Part shown: piece after piece, positions 21,156 through 33,756 of the stretch
How positions within the stretch are numbered: the stretch's first letter is position 1
How the letters are laid out: each line of letters opens with the position of its first letter
NCBI GenBank assembly: GCA_036346275.1
Contig: CM070717.1
Location: forward strand, 4,151,178-4,215,177
DNA: 64,000 nucleotides
Reading direction: 5' to 3'
Source of the DNA: Otatea glauca
Taxonomy: Eukaryota; Streptophyta; Magnoliopsida; Poales; Poaceae
Notes under the pieces: model-generated
Database searches by the model: none
Told to the model about the DNA's origin: nothing
What the model saw: only the letters and a program-made list of their open reading frames with translations
Translations under genes and position numbers: made by a program

Positions 21156-22100
21156 AGTCTTGACACCAGCCCAATGTCATCTGGTTGGGGCTGCACTGTA
21201 TCTTGCTAGCAAATTCACCGCGAATGCAATATTAGGCCTTGTGCAATTCGCAAGATACATCAGTATGGGATTTCAGGTCCTAAGACTTCCTCGTTTTTCA
21301 TCCTTGGTCTAAAAGAGACTTTATCCACTTCAAGAGATCTTACGACTATGAGGGTTTTAGTGGAAGCGATTTATCCATATTAAATCTTTTCAATACCTTG
21401 TTGGTATAGAAGACTAGTGTACAAAATTCCTTCTAGGAAAATGCTATAGCTGCAAGTTTAAGCAATATTTGGTTTTACCCAAATCTTTCATCTCAAAACT
21501 ACGTCATGAGGTAAGCACTTGCTTCCTCTGTCTCCTCTGTGGTTTTGATGATATTCAGATCATCGACATAAAACTGAGATGATACAAAATCCATTCTGGG
21601 ATTTCTTTATGAACACACAGGGACAATATTCCTTCTTCTGGAGGAACTCACTAAGTCGGTTATACCACATTTTCTCCGACTGTTTTAATCTGTATAGCGA
21701 TCTCTTCAGTTTGACGCTATACATGTTGCGATTATTAGGATTCTGAATTGTAACTCCGTCAGGGATTCTTATGTAAATATCCGTATCCAGTGACCCACAT
21801 ATATGAGGTCACTTCATCCATCAACTGCATTGATAAGTTTAAGCTTGCTGCCATTAATATTAAATTTTGGAACGTTATTTCGCTCTTTACAGGAGAAAAT
21901 GTTTCATCGTAATCGATGTCGGGTCTCTGCGTGAACCCTTGTGCTACAAGCCTCGCTTTATATCTCACCACCTGGATTTTTTTTTCTCTTCCGGATGAAA
22001 AACCCATTTGCTCCTATAGGGAACACTCTAGGAGTTGTTCGGTCAACAGGACTAAAAACTTTCCTCTTATTAAGCGAGCGCTACCTCAATTGCTTCTTTT
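21156..22100 (-). pseudogene. Copia-2 reverse transcriptase remnant
   Basis: The best frame (21759-22007) reads VRYKARLVAQGFTQRPDIDYDETFSPV, the typical copia RT N-terminal motif. Downstream on the minus strand (21156-21758) RT-like text continues in short pieces with many stops, and I could not find an intact YVDD. This degree of decay fits the higher LTR divergence. Confidence 0.72.
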
Positions 22101-22753
22101 TGTTTGACCCTATCTGAGCGCTTCTGGCACTCTACCATGGACTTTGGTTCTGGATCCAGCTTTTTGCAATTTTAGAGGCAAATATATGTAGACAATTGTA
22201 GTCTTTCCTTTATTCATTTCTCCTGCATCACTTCAGGGACATCTCTTTATTAATTTCTTCCAACGCCTCGTGATTTCCTACAACGATAGAGTCTGGGTGT
22301 TCCGATTTCCCAGCGTCAGATTGTGCGCGTAAATATACATTGGGTTTATCATCTTCAGGATGGATCACTTCAGAGATGTTATCATCTCCGGGATGGCTCA
22401 CTTCATGGATTTTCTCAACATCAGGTGAGCTTCTTTCACTATCATGGGTAGTGTTCTCATTTGTTTGATTCTCTACTTCTGCGGACGTCTCTGCAGATTT
22501 GAGTCCCGTGCACCTGGAGGCCTCCCCCTCTTTTTATCATGAGAGTCAAGAGTGGGTTCAATATCTTTCTAGGGTATTTCCACTCTTTTAGGTGCATATA
22601 CTGTAGGTATATGAAATCTTTTTACTCCCTTATAAACAGTGAAGGCATTTGGCAGATTATAAGCTTATTTATTGTCCTCCGAACTTCAAGTTCGGTCTCT
22701 GTAGTGCGTGGATCTAAGGACTTAGCATTCTCTAATGTGGTACTTATCTCCCC

Positions 22754-23059
22754 CTAATGCCGAAAAATATCCGTACTACAATCAGCGTACCGAGCCGTGA
22801 ACAGATCCCCTGTTATAGGCTCTAGGTGTTTAATATCTGATGGAGATTCATAACCTACATAGATCCTCAACTTCCAGTAAGGTTCCATGATGGTACGCTG
22901 TGGTGGAGAGATTGGCATGTATACAGCACAGCCAAATTTTCGCAGATGGGAAATACTTAATTCTTTTCCACGCACTATCTGCAACAGGGAAATTTCATAA
23001 TGTGCAGTTGGTTTGAGTTGAATTAAACCCACAGTCTGCAGCACTGCATGGCCCAACAA
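22754..23059 (-). pseudogene. Copia-2 integrase C-terminal region
   Basis: The frame reads GKELSISHLRKFGCAVYMPI, PPQRT..EPYWKLRIYVGYES and ITGDLFTARYADC, the conserved block after the integrase core in this copia lineage. The core itself (23060-23600) is fragmented into short out-of-frame pieces. Confidence 0.82.
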
Positions 23060-23600
23060 CTGGTGGAAAGCCTACTATTCTGTAAGAGCGGCCAAGCAAT
23101 AAGTTTTTATTCTTTTAATATAATGACTCTGTAAGCCCATTTTTAAGTGTGGACATTAGGTACGAGATGCTCTACATTAATTCTCAGAGCCATACAATAA
23201 TCATTAAATGCTTTTGAGGTAAACTCGTTAGCATTGTCTATTCGAATAGACTTGATCATTTCTTCTAAAAAGTAGGCTCTTAATTTAATAATTTAGTAAA
23301 TTAATTTTGGCAGGAGCATAGTTCCTAGTAGATAAGAGACATACATAGGACAATCTAGTAGAAGCATCTATTAGTATCATAAAATTTCTTAAAAAGAGCC
23401 CGACAAAGGCTGAACAGGTTCATAGATATCACCTTGAATTTTCTCCAGGAAATTCAATGATTCTTCCCTAACATTTTAGGTAAAAAAATCTAAGAATAAG
23501 CTTTCCTTTAGCATAACCGGGCATAAGAAAACTTCAGGTCTAGGAAAATCTTTATGCTATGGCCAGCAGAATTATAATTATTCTTCTCATAATATTCAAC

Positions 23601-23792
23601 TCAGGGTAACCCAGTCGATCTGTCAGATCTTAAATATTTTTGAGTTTTCATCACAACACAAACTTCAGGTTTTAGATGCGCATAGTATAACCCGGAGGAG
23701 AATGAATGAAGCTTTTCAACCACACATTTATTACACCTATTAAACTTAGTCATGAGTAGGTATTTTGTACCATCCTCATTCTCTGTCACCAT
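23601..23792 (-). pseudogene. Copia-2 GAG-pre-integrase fragment
   Basis: A 63-codon frame with VTENEDGTKYLLMTK and KCVVEKLHSFSSGLYY is similar to the copia-3 segment at 43339-43752 (NEENGKEYLCI..GKMVLEKYPH). It is the region between protease and integrase, broken at both ends. Confidence 0.65.
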
Positions 23793-24230
23793 ATGGAAAC
23801 GATTTTAGACTAATGTCTTTAAAATTTAAGGGAGTACGACTGGACTCAGGGTATAATATGGCATTCTTCCAATGCCAACTATAAGAGTATCGCTTCTAGC
23901 GATAGTCATAATATTTTCAATTTAATTAGTGTGGTACAACTGTCTTCTAGACATATTTCCTCCACCATCGGATTATACTTTGTTCTATATTTGAAATATG
24001 ATTTAACAATCAAACAATTGTTGCATCAGGAACAAACTGTGGAATATAGAACAAACATAGCACAATTAATCAAATATCTGGGAAATATCAATTTATTCAA
24101 TTTTTAAATGATAATCGCTCAACAGGAGCGTAGACCAAATGCTCATTCAGGAACTAGGGCTAAACTGATAAGGAGATTTATAAGGAATATGTGACATCGA
24201 CTTTAGGAAAGTGAAGGGATATTTAGGAGA

Positions 24231-25295
24231 CTAATCCAGATCTCCATATGAGATGTAGGCGCCCTCCTGGGACTCCTCGAACTCAATAATTTCAAGAATC
24301 ATATCTTCACACTTTTCAACATCCGTATCAACAACAGGTTGAATGGTGAAGTATGACTCAATATTATTTTCACGGGTCTTATCTAGTTTTCCAGTGGATT
24401 GCATGTAAAGGTCTACCACATGCTTCGGGATGTGATAGTTGCACAACTAATGGTCTATGAATTCATACCTAAAACAGGGTTGTTCAGGGTTTGCAGCTTT
24501 ATTCAACTGAATCTTGCTTCTGGAAGACCCCTGACTCTTTAACTTTACTTTTCCACTATGAATTGCCTCTTCCCCTATCTGATATGTCATTGTTCCACTT
24601 ATCCCCTTTATCCCATTGGCCCTTTCTGCGGCCTTGGCTATTGCTAGCCTGTTGAGCATTTGCATGTGCTTCGGGCATTGCAAAACTCCTATTAGGAAGT
24701 ACATGATGATTCTTCACCAGGAGTTCATCATGCTTTTCTTCTTCTAGCAAAATGCATATAAGCTCGAAGTACTTCTGATCCTTGGCGACGATATTGTTAC
24801 TGCAGTATCCTCATATTGGGGTGGAGGTGGAATATGCACAATATCTTGTCGATCTTTTTAGTATTAGTAACTTTCTGGTTACATAATGTAGATCAATGAT
24901 AAGCTTGTGTATGGCAAAAATTATATGCTGCCACAGCCTTTAAAATCTGAAAGCACGGGAGGATCCATTCGCGTTGTACTTTAAAATTATATGCTAGCAA
25001 CATAACGGATCTTTACTGGTTATATATTTTTCTTTTAGAGAATTCAAAAGTACCAGCTAGTCATCTTACATCAACTATTTGGCCTTTAGGTCCGTATGTA
25101 GATGGTGCCTCAAGAGGTGCAAAGCCGTACATCTAGCGGCTTCGGGAAGAGCAGGGGTACCAGCTTCAGGCTGGGAAAAACAGTAGCTCCAAAAGATTGA
25201 TCTATCAGATTAATCTTAGTATTTATTGCCCGGGTAAGGAAATTGTTGCCATTCAGGGTAAGCTTGATAAATTCCTTCTTTGCGATGTCCAACAT
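24231..25295 (-). pseudogene. Copia-2 gag remnant
   Basis: Several frames cover gag. At 25110-25295 the start reads MLDIAKKEFIKLTLNGNNFLTRAINTKINL, the gag N-terminal fold. At 24556-24750 LLEEEKHDELLVKNHHVLP is the end of the capsid-like domain, then Gly/Lys-rich sequence. Continuation frames run at 24447-24704 and 24231-24446. No intact CCHC knuckle was found. Confidence 0.7.
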
Positions 25296-26816
25296 ATCCT
25301 ATTTCTATTTATGCAAAATGACTTTTACTACTGGTAAAATCATTATATTGCATGCTCACTATTCAATCAGTAAAGCTTGGTCTATATCTATTCAGTAGAT
25401 AATTATTTAAAATTTCCCAGAATTTTCCTAGCAATTTCCATAGATTTCTCCTAATTATCCAGCAATTTTCAGAATTACCATATAACAGAAAATAAATTTC
25501 AACATATATCAATATGGAATTATGCTAGGACAATAAATCAAGAGCTATGGAGCATTCAATATGCAATATGAAATTTTCCTAGTATTTTTCATAATTTTCT
25601 GTTAATGATTAAGCAATTTGTAGAATTACTTAATGACAAAAAAATAAACCCCAACACGAATTAATCATGGCATAATGCTAGAAACATAAATGCAGAGACA
25701 TAGAACTACCAATATGAGCCCAATATCAAATTTACAATTTTTATGGAAACCCATATAAATAGAAATCTAATTTCTAGAATAGACAATCAGTTTCTTGGTA
25801 TTACTAATCAATTTTCTCTTTTAATTCCAAAAAGTTTTCGAAAAAATGGTCGAACGGCTCAAAACTTACATGGGCTTATTTAGCCACGCCAAAAGTCGGC
25901 CCGATAGACAGGCCCATTCGGTCGGTTTATAGAGGGGCGGCTAGGGTTTCCAACCCTAGCCGCCAGGCCTGTCACTCGGTCCATGACGCCGCCGCCGCCA
26001 ATAGGTGCATCCTCCGGGCCGCACGATGCTCCACCGGGGCGTCTTCGAGCGCGCTGCCAGGCGATCAACGATGCGGCGGGGATTCACAGTGATGACGCAC
26101 TGCGAGCGCAATGGCGGTGACGTATGCTCGGAGGGCACGAAGCCGAATGGTCACACAGCGCTACTGGCGAGGAGTCGATGCGACGAGCAATGCGATGGCG
26201 TCGCAGCGTCGGCGCGAGCTCGCTTCGGGCGAGGGCGCGACGAGCAAGGCGACGGCGTCGACGCGAGCTCGCTTCGGGCGAGGGCGCGACGAGCAAGGCG
26301 AAGGCGGCGCGCGGCCGGGCAAAGCGCGATTAGCGCGAGAAGTCGAGGTGACGTCAGCGCTCGTAGGTCGAAGCGACGGGCATGGAAGCCGAAAAACCTG
26401 TCGCGCTGCGGGCGCGAAGGCCGAAGCGGCGGGTGAGCCGATGGAAACTAAGGTGACTACGAGCGCACGGGGGCGGAGACGACAGCGGCGTGTGCAGGCC
26501 GAAGCGAGGGCGGCGCGTGCAGACCGAGGCAACAACGGCGCAATCCGTTGGCGACGATGGCGCAGAACTACGCCATGCAGTCTTCGGGGCCAAGAGATTT
26601 TTCTATGAACAGAAAATCTCTATTGATGCTTAGATTAATCTGTCATTAACTTACGTATGGGATAATCTGCTGGATTACATTTGCATAGTTGCGATTAACT
26701 TACGTAGCGCTTGACGTAGGTCGATCGCCTATAGCAGGATGTATTTCGATGCCGTGTAGATTGTCGCAGGTAGTCGATCACGATTTCGATCTCAGTAGAG
26801 CTTCATGCTGATAACG
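25296..26816 (-). other. Copia-2 leader: AT-rich half and GC-rich half with a 49-bp tandem repeat
   Basis: Between gag and the 5' LTR lie about 550 bp of AT-rich sequence (25300-25870), then a GC-rich block (25900-26600). Within the block a 49-bp unit starting CGCGAGCTCGCTTCGGG is repeated in tandem from 26213. Open frames there exist on both strands and look like products of GC-rich composition. Confidence 0.6.
26799..26815 (-). promoter_or_regulatory. Copia-2 primer-binding site, non-canonical
   Basis: After the LTR end CAACA the minus strand reads CGTTATCAGCATGAAGC. It differs from the usual copia TGGTATCAGAGC but nearly equals the site of copia-3 (CGTTATCAGCACGAAGC). I cannot assign the tRNA. 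Confidence 0.6.
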
Positions 26817-27055
26817 TGTTGTAAAACGTAGTCGTTCACCCACGATCAATCAATCACACGCCAGCGAAATCACAAGAATAAGAACATGAAGCACACACAA
26901 TATAGGGGGTATAGCTCTCTCGTTTATTAGATTGATCTCTTGTACAAGAGGGTGCCCAATATATAGTAGAAGATAACAAAAGATATATTCGGATTCGCTC
27001 ACCAATAGATAGAGTCCTTCCAAACTTGGACTGGGATTCTATCTATATCATAACA
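26817..27055 (-). repeat. Copia-2 right LTR (5' LTR)
   Basis: It begins TGTTGTAAAACGTAG and ends ATATCATAACA, followed by the TSD GGAAT at 27056-27060. Confidence 0.93.
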
Positions 27056-27060
27056 GGAAT

Positions 27061-27526
27061 GACTATTTTAAGGTTAATCTCAAACTAACAAATTTAACGT
27101 CATCTTTCTAGGATGCCATGTGTCATCTTCTCCATCCATCCCTCATTTCCTTTTCCCCTACTCACTTCCTCACCCCCTTCTTCCCTCTCTAACATAAAAA
27201 TTTAAAATTAGAATATTTTAAACTTTGAAAATTTTAAATAGGAAGTTTTAACTCAAAAAAATTTAAATTGAAAATTTTCAAATTAGAAAGTTTTAACTCG
27301 AAAAATTTTCAACACAAAAAGTTTTAAAACTCCAAAAAATTTAAATCAACAAGTTTCAAATTAGAATGTTTCAACTCAAAAAGTTGCAACACAAATTTTT
27401 TTTTAAAAAAGTTCTAATAAAAAAGTTTCAACTCGGAAAGCTTCAAATCAAAAAATTTCACTCGAAAAAAATCAAACCGTGTCGCATGGTTTTATTGAAA
27501 GTCAATGCAGCGATCTCATTGAATTA
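27061..27526. repeat. AT-rich low-complexity sequence
   Basis: From about 27195 to 27475 words such as AAAAGTTTCAACTC, AAATTTTAAA and AAAAAGTTTTAA recur in a degenerate, tandem-like fashion. No gene is seen. Confidence 0.5.
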
Positions 27527-27811
27527 GTGTGTGTTTGGTTGCCTGCATGGGTGTCTGAATCGTATGAGTGGATGCAACTGTATCTGTTAGACAAGTGTTT
27601 GGTTTCCTGTTCATCCAGACCGTGGATGCAATTGTATCCACTCATGCAGGATGAATGAAACACAAAAATTGGGCTTCTCTCTAATGCAGGCCCATAAGAT
27701 GCATAAACAAGCAACCAAACAACTCAACCTGCATCCACTCATGCAGGCCAAGGCTAACCTGGATGGCTCATACGGAATAGGCTAAGGTGGTACAGACAAC
27801 CAAACACACCC
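27527..27811. mobile_element. Tourist-like MITE, 285 bp
   Basis: The ends GTGTGTTTGGTTGCCTG and CAACCAAACACACCC are inverted repeats, and TTA (27524-27526 and 27812-27814) is the TSD. Interior words TGCATCCACTCATGCAGG and their inverse add secondary inverted repeats. It has no coding capacity. Confidence 0.78.
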
Positions 27812-27814
27812 TTA

Positions 27815-28896
27815 ATGCATGCAACGATCAATGCAGCGATTTCAACGCCACGTGTCGCACTCCAGACTCCAATCGCACGAAACGGCTCGAACGAACGACC
27901 GTAAAATAGAATTCCCGTAATATTAATTAATACAACGATATCCAGCCAACTCATCCACGTCCCATGCATAATCGTGCAGTCTCGCAGGACTTGATGGCAA
28001 GATCTTGCTTTCTTCGATTGATGGCAAACAAATACACCAAAATTCAAGATAAAGTTGGGCAAAAGGACAGGGACAAGCACGCACGCAGTGATTGCAGACC
28101 GAGACAGAAAGAAGTGCCTAATGTATAAAAATAAAACTATGTAGCCTCTGTTCCCATGATTGAAAGATTTATAGCTTGCTCGTCCTCTTCTGCCTTCTTT
28201 TAGGAAAGCAAGAGTAGCTCTCATTGCTATCTATGGCTAGCTCGAGTATCGATAGTCAATTTCTCACCATGCCGCTCCCCCAGTCCCCCTTATTTTGATT
28301 CAGGAATCAGGATGTGATTGATATCAGTGGTTCATGAACAATTTTTCAAGCATGGTTTAGAGATGGATTTAGGGTTCATTTGTAGATACAAAATCTCTGG
28401 GTGTGTAGCATTTTCCTCTCTAGCTCGTTGCTATGGACCGGTCCAAAAGAGGCTACCAAAGGGAAGGCAACATGGAGATGGACGCTGATTTTTCAGCGTG
28501 CAAGATCGATCAGCCATAGCCTGCATGTGGAGTCTTGCTACTCACATGACACCTATGACAATTTGGAGCCTATCATGGTGCCAAATTTTCTTTTTACGAA
28601 TGGTTTTACAAAAAAAGTTAGTATAAGTTCAATCTGAACACTACAAATTTATAGTGGACCTTGTATTTCTGAGAGATATAAGATTTAGGTTGTACATCAA
28701 CTATTTTGCCAGTATAGAAAATATGGCATTACTAATTTCATCGATATAACAATACGGTGACCACCACTAGTATATAGGCAACGTATTGAGAGCTTACGTG
28801 TCATTTGAATGTGGCTTGTGCGAACCAGCTATGTGATGGTTCAATGTTTACTACCCAACAATCACTCCATACGCATGTAGGACTGGCATTTCATGG
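27815..28896. other. No recognised gene
   Basis: Mixed sequence. A minus frame at 27754-28224 (156 codons) overlaps the MITE and shows no family motif. Nothing else is supportable. Confidence 0.3.
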
Positions 28897-28904
28897 CAAG
28901 GGAG

Positions 28905-30014
28905 CATGGTATGAAAATTCGGTTTCGGAATAAATTTCGTCCCTGGCAGGATCGCGAGATTTCGTCGAAATTTCAAAATTCCGGAAAACTTTCGGACGAA
29001 ATTTGAATTTGAAAATTCAAATCCGGTCCGTGTAGTAACGAAAAATCCCGAAATTCGGCGAAAAAACCCGAAATTTTGGGCGAAATACCCGAAATTTTGT
29101 ATGTTTTGCACCGGCGGAAAAGTGGTCCAAACGTTAACGAACAATTTTGAAATTTTTTTGGAGGTTCCTGACACATTACTAATATTCTCACAAAATTTTA
29201 GTTGATTATCACATCTGAAGAATTTTTAAAAATTCGGAGAGTGGTATTGTCCTGATAAAACACTGACCGACAAGTTTGATCCGAATGAAAAATGGTACAA
29301 ATCAAGTTATAAACTGTTGAAATTTTTTGTACATGGTTATGATCCTTAATTAATATTCTCAAAAAAATTTCAGGTGATGATCAAACTTCATGAATTTCTA
29401 AAAATTCGGACGATGCAACTGAAGGCTGACCAACAAATTTCAACCGAATGAAAAATAGTTCAAACCATTCTAGAAAATTTTGAAAATTTTTATTTATACT
29501 CTTCATGAATCACTAATATTACCATAAAATTTTAAAATGATGATCAAACATGAAAAAGTTATAAAAATCTGAACATTTACTACCTCGTTTATGCTAATTC
29601 TATTTTTTATTTTTAAAAGATAACAAATGAATTTAAAATATTTTATAAAATTTTATGTTTGATCCTATACTTATTAAGATTGTACCATAAATTTTTGATA
29701 GTATTACAAATCATATTAAATTTTATAAAATTTTAACAGTGTTTCTGCCAAAATTTTAAAATGTCTCAAAAAATAAGTTTTTGGACAAATTATCATCAAA
29801 GATCACTTTATTATGGGTTATTGATGTGATTGAAGTCAAATCCGGCCATAAAAAACCAAAATCCGGATTTTTGTTTCATGAAATTTCGCCCGGTTTAACC
29901 GAAATCTCGTTGAAAAAAGTTAATTATCTGTAGCATTTTCGAAAAAAAAACCGGCCGGTAGTTTAGGTCTCAGTGGGCTCGAAATCCAAAATTTCGCCGA
30001 ACTCTGGATCCCTG
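28905..30014. mobile_element. Non-autonomous hAT-like element (copy 3), 1,110 bp, perfect 8-bp TSD
   Basis: It begins CATGGTATGAAAATTCGG and ends CTCTGGATCCCTG, so the ends are CATGG and, in inverse, CAGGG. The 8-bp direct repeat CAAGGGAG flanks it exactly (28897-28904 and 30015-30022). Both ends are rich in CGAAATTTCG-type words. The interior is three degenerate repeats of about 180 bp (CACATTACTAATATTCTCA..GAATGAAAAATGG). It has no transposase. Confidence 0.87.
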
Positions 30015-30022
30015 CAAGGGAG

Positions 30023-31020
30023 AACCATAGGTAACAAATCTTGATATTTTTGTATAGTTCTCAATTACATTTGAATCATGGGTTTATAGCATACCATCAA
30101 TGTCAAGCATTGTCGATGTACTATATCATTCATTTGGCTTCCACACGTTGACACAAGGTTCGTCAAAACCATCCTTCCATATCTTGGACAGTTTGAGTTG
30201 GCACTAGCACACTAGCCACTTAACATTCCAATGATCTTTTCTGGATAACCATAGGCACATACATATCTTGTAAAATCAAGAGAGAAATTTGAAATGCCTA
30301 CAAGCATCAAATCGAGATCAACCACACATACATCCTATGGACGATGTCTCCTTTTCCTTTCCAAGGAGGGTGTATGCTGGAAGAGTTGTAAATGCATGTA
30401 GGAGTTTGTCCTGTGATTATGCTGTATCCTAAACTTTAATTTTGTTACACACTTTTGTTGTCACATATAATTTTATTATGCAGTATTTTAAACTTATAAT
30501 TTTGTTTTACTTAAGTTGCTATAATTGCATTTAGTTTGATGGGTCCTAGGTAGGACCATTATCTAGTTTAATAAGTTGGGTGGTTGACTGACGAATTTGT
30601 TAGCTAACCATGACTCCTTGAGCTCCTAGGTACATACATGCATGGATGTCTATCTTTGTTTGAACACTGTGTAGCACTTGATTTGTTTGGTCAGAGAAAG
30701 GAAATTGAACGGCTGTGATCAATTGGCTGTGGGATCATCTGTATCCCGCTGCCACTGTAAGAGGACAAGGCCCAGCTTCTGTCAGAGAAATGCAGGGCCC
30801 ACTACCTGTCAATACAAGGACATGGCCCATCGGCCGTTGGTGGGCAGTGCCTGACAAAACATGCAACAAAACTTTAAACTCAGATCGATCTGTGCAAATT
30901 TGGGTCCCAGCTCCCAAGAACAAGTTCTGGGATTCGAAACTCAGTACTGACTGTAGTAAAGGTGCCCTGCTAGGCTGCTACATAAGCTGGTCATACTGAG
31001 GGGGAATTAAACAAGGGGTT
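30023..31020. other. No recognised gene
   Basis: AT-rich unique-looking sequence. A 94-codon plus frame (30715-30999) has no recognisable motif. Confidence 0.3.
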
Positions 31021-31760
31021 TCATCAAGCTTGAGCTCACCCTCGACCAATACCGATTACCCTAATCCCCCACCTCCATCACCATCTGCATCCATGGACGT
31101 TGGCGGACGAGTTACGAGAAAAGAAGGAAGAAAAAGAGAGGAGCTAGTTTGTGGACATTTTCTGAATCCAATAAAATCTACATGTGGCCTCACTCACATC
31201 CACACCACGCACTCCCCTTACAGGCCTACCCTACCCCGTCATCTCCAATTCCCAATCTGATTGGAACAACAAAGGAGCACACCTGGCGCTCAATAGGTGA
31301 CTGCAGCGCACAACGCGATGAGGAACGACCAAGCAGAGGAGAATCGACGGTGAGGCGACGCCAAGCTAGGAAAGGGCGAGGGGGCGCCATGTCGGGCGGC
31401 GTGAGCAAGTAGTTAAGTAGAGAAGATGGAAGGCGCCCGCTGGGTGCCCGAGGTGTTCGTGCCGGCACCGAGGAGCCGAGGCCCGAGGGGTTGGACTGCT
31501 GGGCGAAGGCGGCAGGTCCAACCCACCGGCCGTGGGGGAGCCAGGGCGCGGGGCAGAGGGTTGGAGTTGGCAGAGCCAAGGCATCTGGTGCCAGCTACAG
31601 GGGATGACTGGATTTGGACTGCTGTGCTGCAGTGTTGCCTCTGCCTACTCTTGCTCGATCAGTGGCAGAGTAGCTAGCATGTGACTATGGAGGAGATCAA
31701 GCCATCATGGGACTGCAACAGTGCGACTGCCGGCCGACGGTGAAGGCGAGAGGTATATTC
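31021..31760. other. GC-rich island, possible gene fragment
   Basis: From about 31030 to 31680 composition rises. ATG frames occur on the plus strand (for example 31030-31260, 31149-31412) and 117 codons on the minus strand (31226-31579). None has a recognisable domain. It could be a first exon or a captured gene fragment. Confidence 0.25.
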
Positions 31761-32399
31761 AGGTATAATAGTATATAAATATAATATGTGATATATTGTT
31801 ATTAATCATTTAGTTTCATTGTTTGCACTAGTTAGTTTGTAATATGTTGTTATAATTGTTTAATTTCATTGTTAATAATATATTGTAGGCGATTGTGAGG
31901 GCACGATAAGGATGTCGAGTAGATACCGGGGAGCCAGCGAGGCATGGGCTTACCACAATGGGAAACCCACCACAGTAGACGATGAGTAGGCAAGGAAGAT
32001 GGCGCGGCATGTGTCGGTGAGTATCTGATCGCTGAGTAGGCTAACCACAACAGAAGATACGCAATGTGAACCTCTCTTACGATTTATGATTTTGTTAATT
32101 GTAACTATGCATGCCAATATATTCAGGAGAGACAATAATCGATCTATTTAATTGATTGGTGTAAACTTATTTATAGATTCTCAAAAATTAGACAAGCGAA
32201 CGTTGCATAAGTATTTCTCAAATAGTAAAGTACTAGCAGTAACTCTCGAACCGACAAAAATCCAATACAAATTGTTTAAAATCTTTATCTCAATTTAGCC
32301 AAACCCTTTAAACCCACCGTCTATTTTGTCTGCCTTCGCCATTGGTCTTACTATACTATACTGTTAGACAGGTAAGACAGTACTAGCAATAGAAATGCA
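31761..32399. other. AT-rich interval with a short degenerate duplication
   Basis: Around 31790-31885 the words ATATTGTTAT..TTTCATTGTT occur twice. Otherwise nothing is recognised. Confidence 0.3.
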
Positions 32400-32870
32400 C
32401 CACCTGTAGTCTTTTCGTGTTAGACCGAGGACCAACGGCGATCGGAGCAGTGGCGCCAGATCCGGCTACCCCGATGCCACCCAACCCCGCCCCGCCGTCC
32501 ACGTCCCCTCCTCCAACGGCTACGGCCGGATCCGGTCTCGTATCCACGACTGGCAGCTTGATCCGGCGGCTTCCATGCCGGATCCACCAAGGGTCGGCGG
32601 ACGCTGCCTCCAAATCCAACCGCCATGGACGGCGACTAGCGGTGGAGCCGAGGCAGGGAAGCGGATCCAATCGTCCACCTCACCGCCTCTGCCGATCTAC
32701 GAGGCCGCCTCCCTTCGCTGGCTACCGGGCCTCTCTCTCCTCATCATCGCTGGCAGGATCGCACGGGAGACTGGAGAGCGTTCACAGGGTGCGCGGCGCC
32801 ACGGTGATGACGGTGTTGCATTTGTGCCGGTGATTTGGTATTTTGGTCGTGAGCTATTTTCGAATTGAAA
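32400..32870. other. GC-rich island, possible captured fragment
   Basis: About 470 bp of GC-rich sequence carries a plus frame of 138 codons (32417-32833, Pro/Ser/Thr-rich) and a minus frame of 95 codons. The repeated GATCCGG words look low-complexity. No domain is recognisable. Confidence 0.3.
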
Positions 32871-33587
32871 TAGTACTAATCCGTAACTTATAATAAAAAG
32901 ATCTTTCTTATATACTAAATAAACTATATATGCTAGATTAGAAGATATCGATGTCATTTGATCTCAATCTACACACTGTAGATCCGCCCTAGTCTAGAAT
33001 AGAAAGAAAGAAACATACACACACGCGTACACTGATATACATCCTCACAAAGAGGACACTACCCTACTCTGCTCTGCTAGTGGTATGCATGTCCCAATAT
33101 TCGCCCACTTTCAATTACACAAACACACTAGCTGACACTAGTTAATCACTCCTGCTAATCAAATACAAGCCGTAATTTACTTCAGAGACGTAATTAGGCA
33201 AACTCTAACGACGATTAAGCCACTCCGTGTTAATTAGTGGCTTGCATGCAAGTGATGTGCCAACCCAGGAAGCAAAGGTTAAGTCGCTGCCACATGCAAA
33301 AAGAGCTCATATCATAGCAGTGACGGACCATGAACGAAAATAGAGGGGACTTATGCGTTAAGATAGTGGTCGATGAAAAATTAGTATTAGCCTTGTGTAA
33401 ATTGATTCAGTTAAAATTCTATGAATTGCGTCGCACTAAATACAAAGATCGATAAGCAACCGGTGACAACATAATTCTTTTCTATATTTAAATAGCTAGC
33501 TTTATAAATATGCTATTATGTTAATTATATCAATATGCATTTCATCAAACAATTTAAGGACATGCTACTTAAGAATTTTGAGATAGC
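32871..33587. other. No recognised feature, 3' flank of the DUF1635 gene
   Basis: AT-rich intergenic sequence. The gene to its right ends at 33757 on the minus strand, so this is downstream DNA. Confidence 0.35.
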
Positions 33588-33711
33588 TAACAAAGAAACA
33601 GGCTAGCATATTTTGATATTAAATTACAATAAAACAATATCAAACAAGGTAACAAAGAAATAGGCTAGAGTATTTTGATATTAAATTACAATAAAATAAT
33701 ATCAAAAAAGA
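33588..33711. repeat. 62-bp tandem duplication downstream of the DUF1635 gene
   Basis: The unit TAACAAAGAAACAGGCTAG.. through ..AATATCAAACAAGG is repeated from 33650 with a few substitutions. It begins about 50 bp past the stop codon and may lie in the 3' UTR. Confidence 0.75.
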
Positions 33712-33756
33712 AAATAAAAATCACGTCAATTCACACTACATCGAAGAAACATAAGG

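Larger units (their letters stand above)
20095..27055 (-). mobile_element. Copia-2: complete but dead Ty1/copia retrotransposon (6,961 bp)
   Basis: LTRs at 20095-20335 and 26817-27055 have TG..CA ends and are flanked by a perfect TSD GGAAT (20090-20094 and 27056-27060). On the minus strand the order is primer site, long GC-rich leader, gag, pre-integrase, integrase, RT, RNase H, purine tract (AAGGAGGAG) and 3' LTR. Coding capacity is broken into pieces of 60-100 codons. By eye the LTRs differ at about 17 of 240 bases, roughly 7%. The RNase H tail and primer site resemble those of copia-3, so the two belong to one lineage. Confidence 0.93.

Noticed and set aside
26005..26608. Plus-strand frames of 143 and 165 codons
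   Set aside because: They lie in the GC-rich leader of copia-2, overlap each other in different phases, and contain a 49-bp tandem repeat; no family match.
27754..28224. Minus-strand frame of 156 codons
   Set aside because: It overlaps a Tourist-like MITE, lacks known motifs and has no promoter or splice context.
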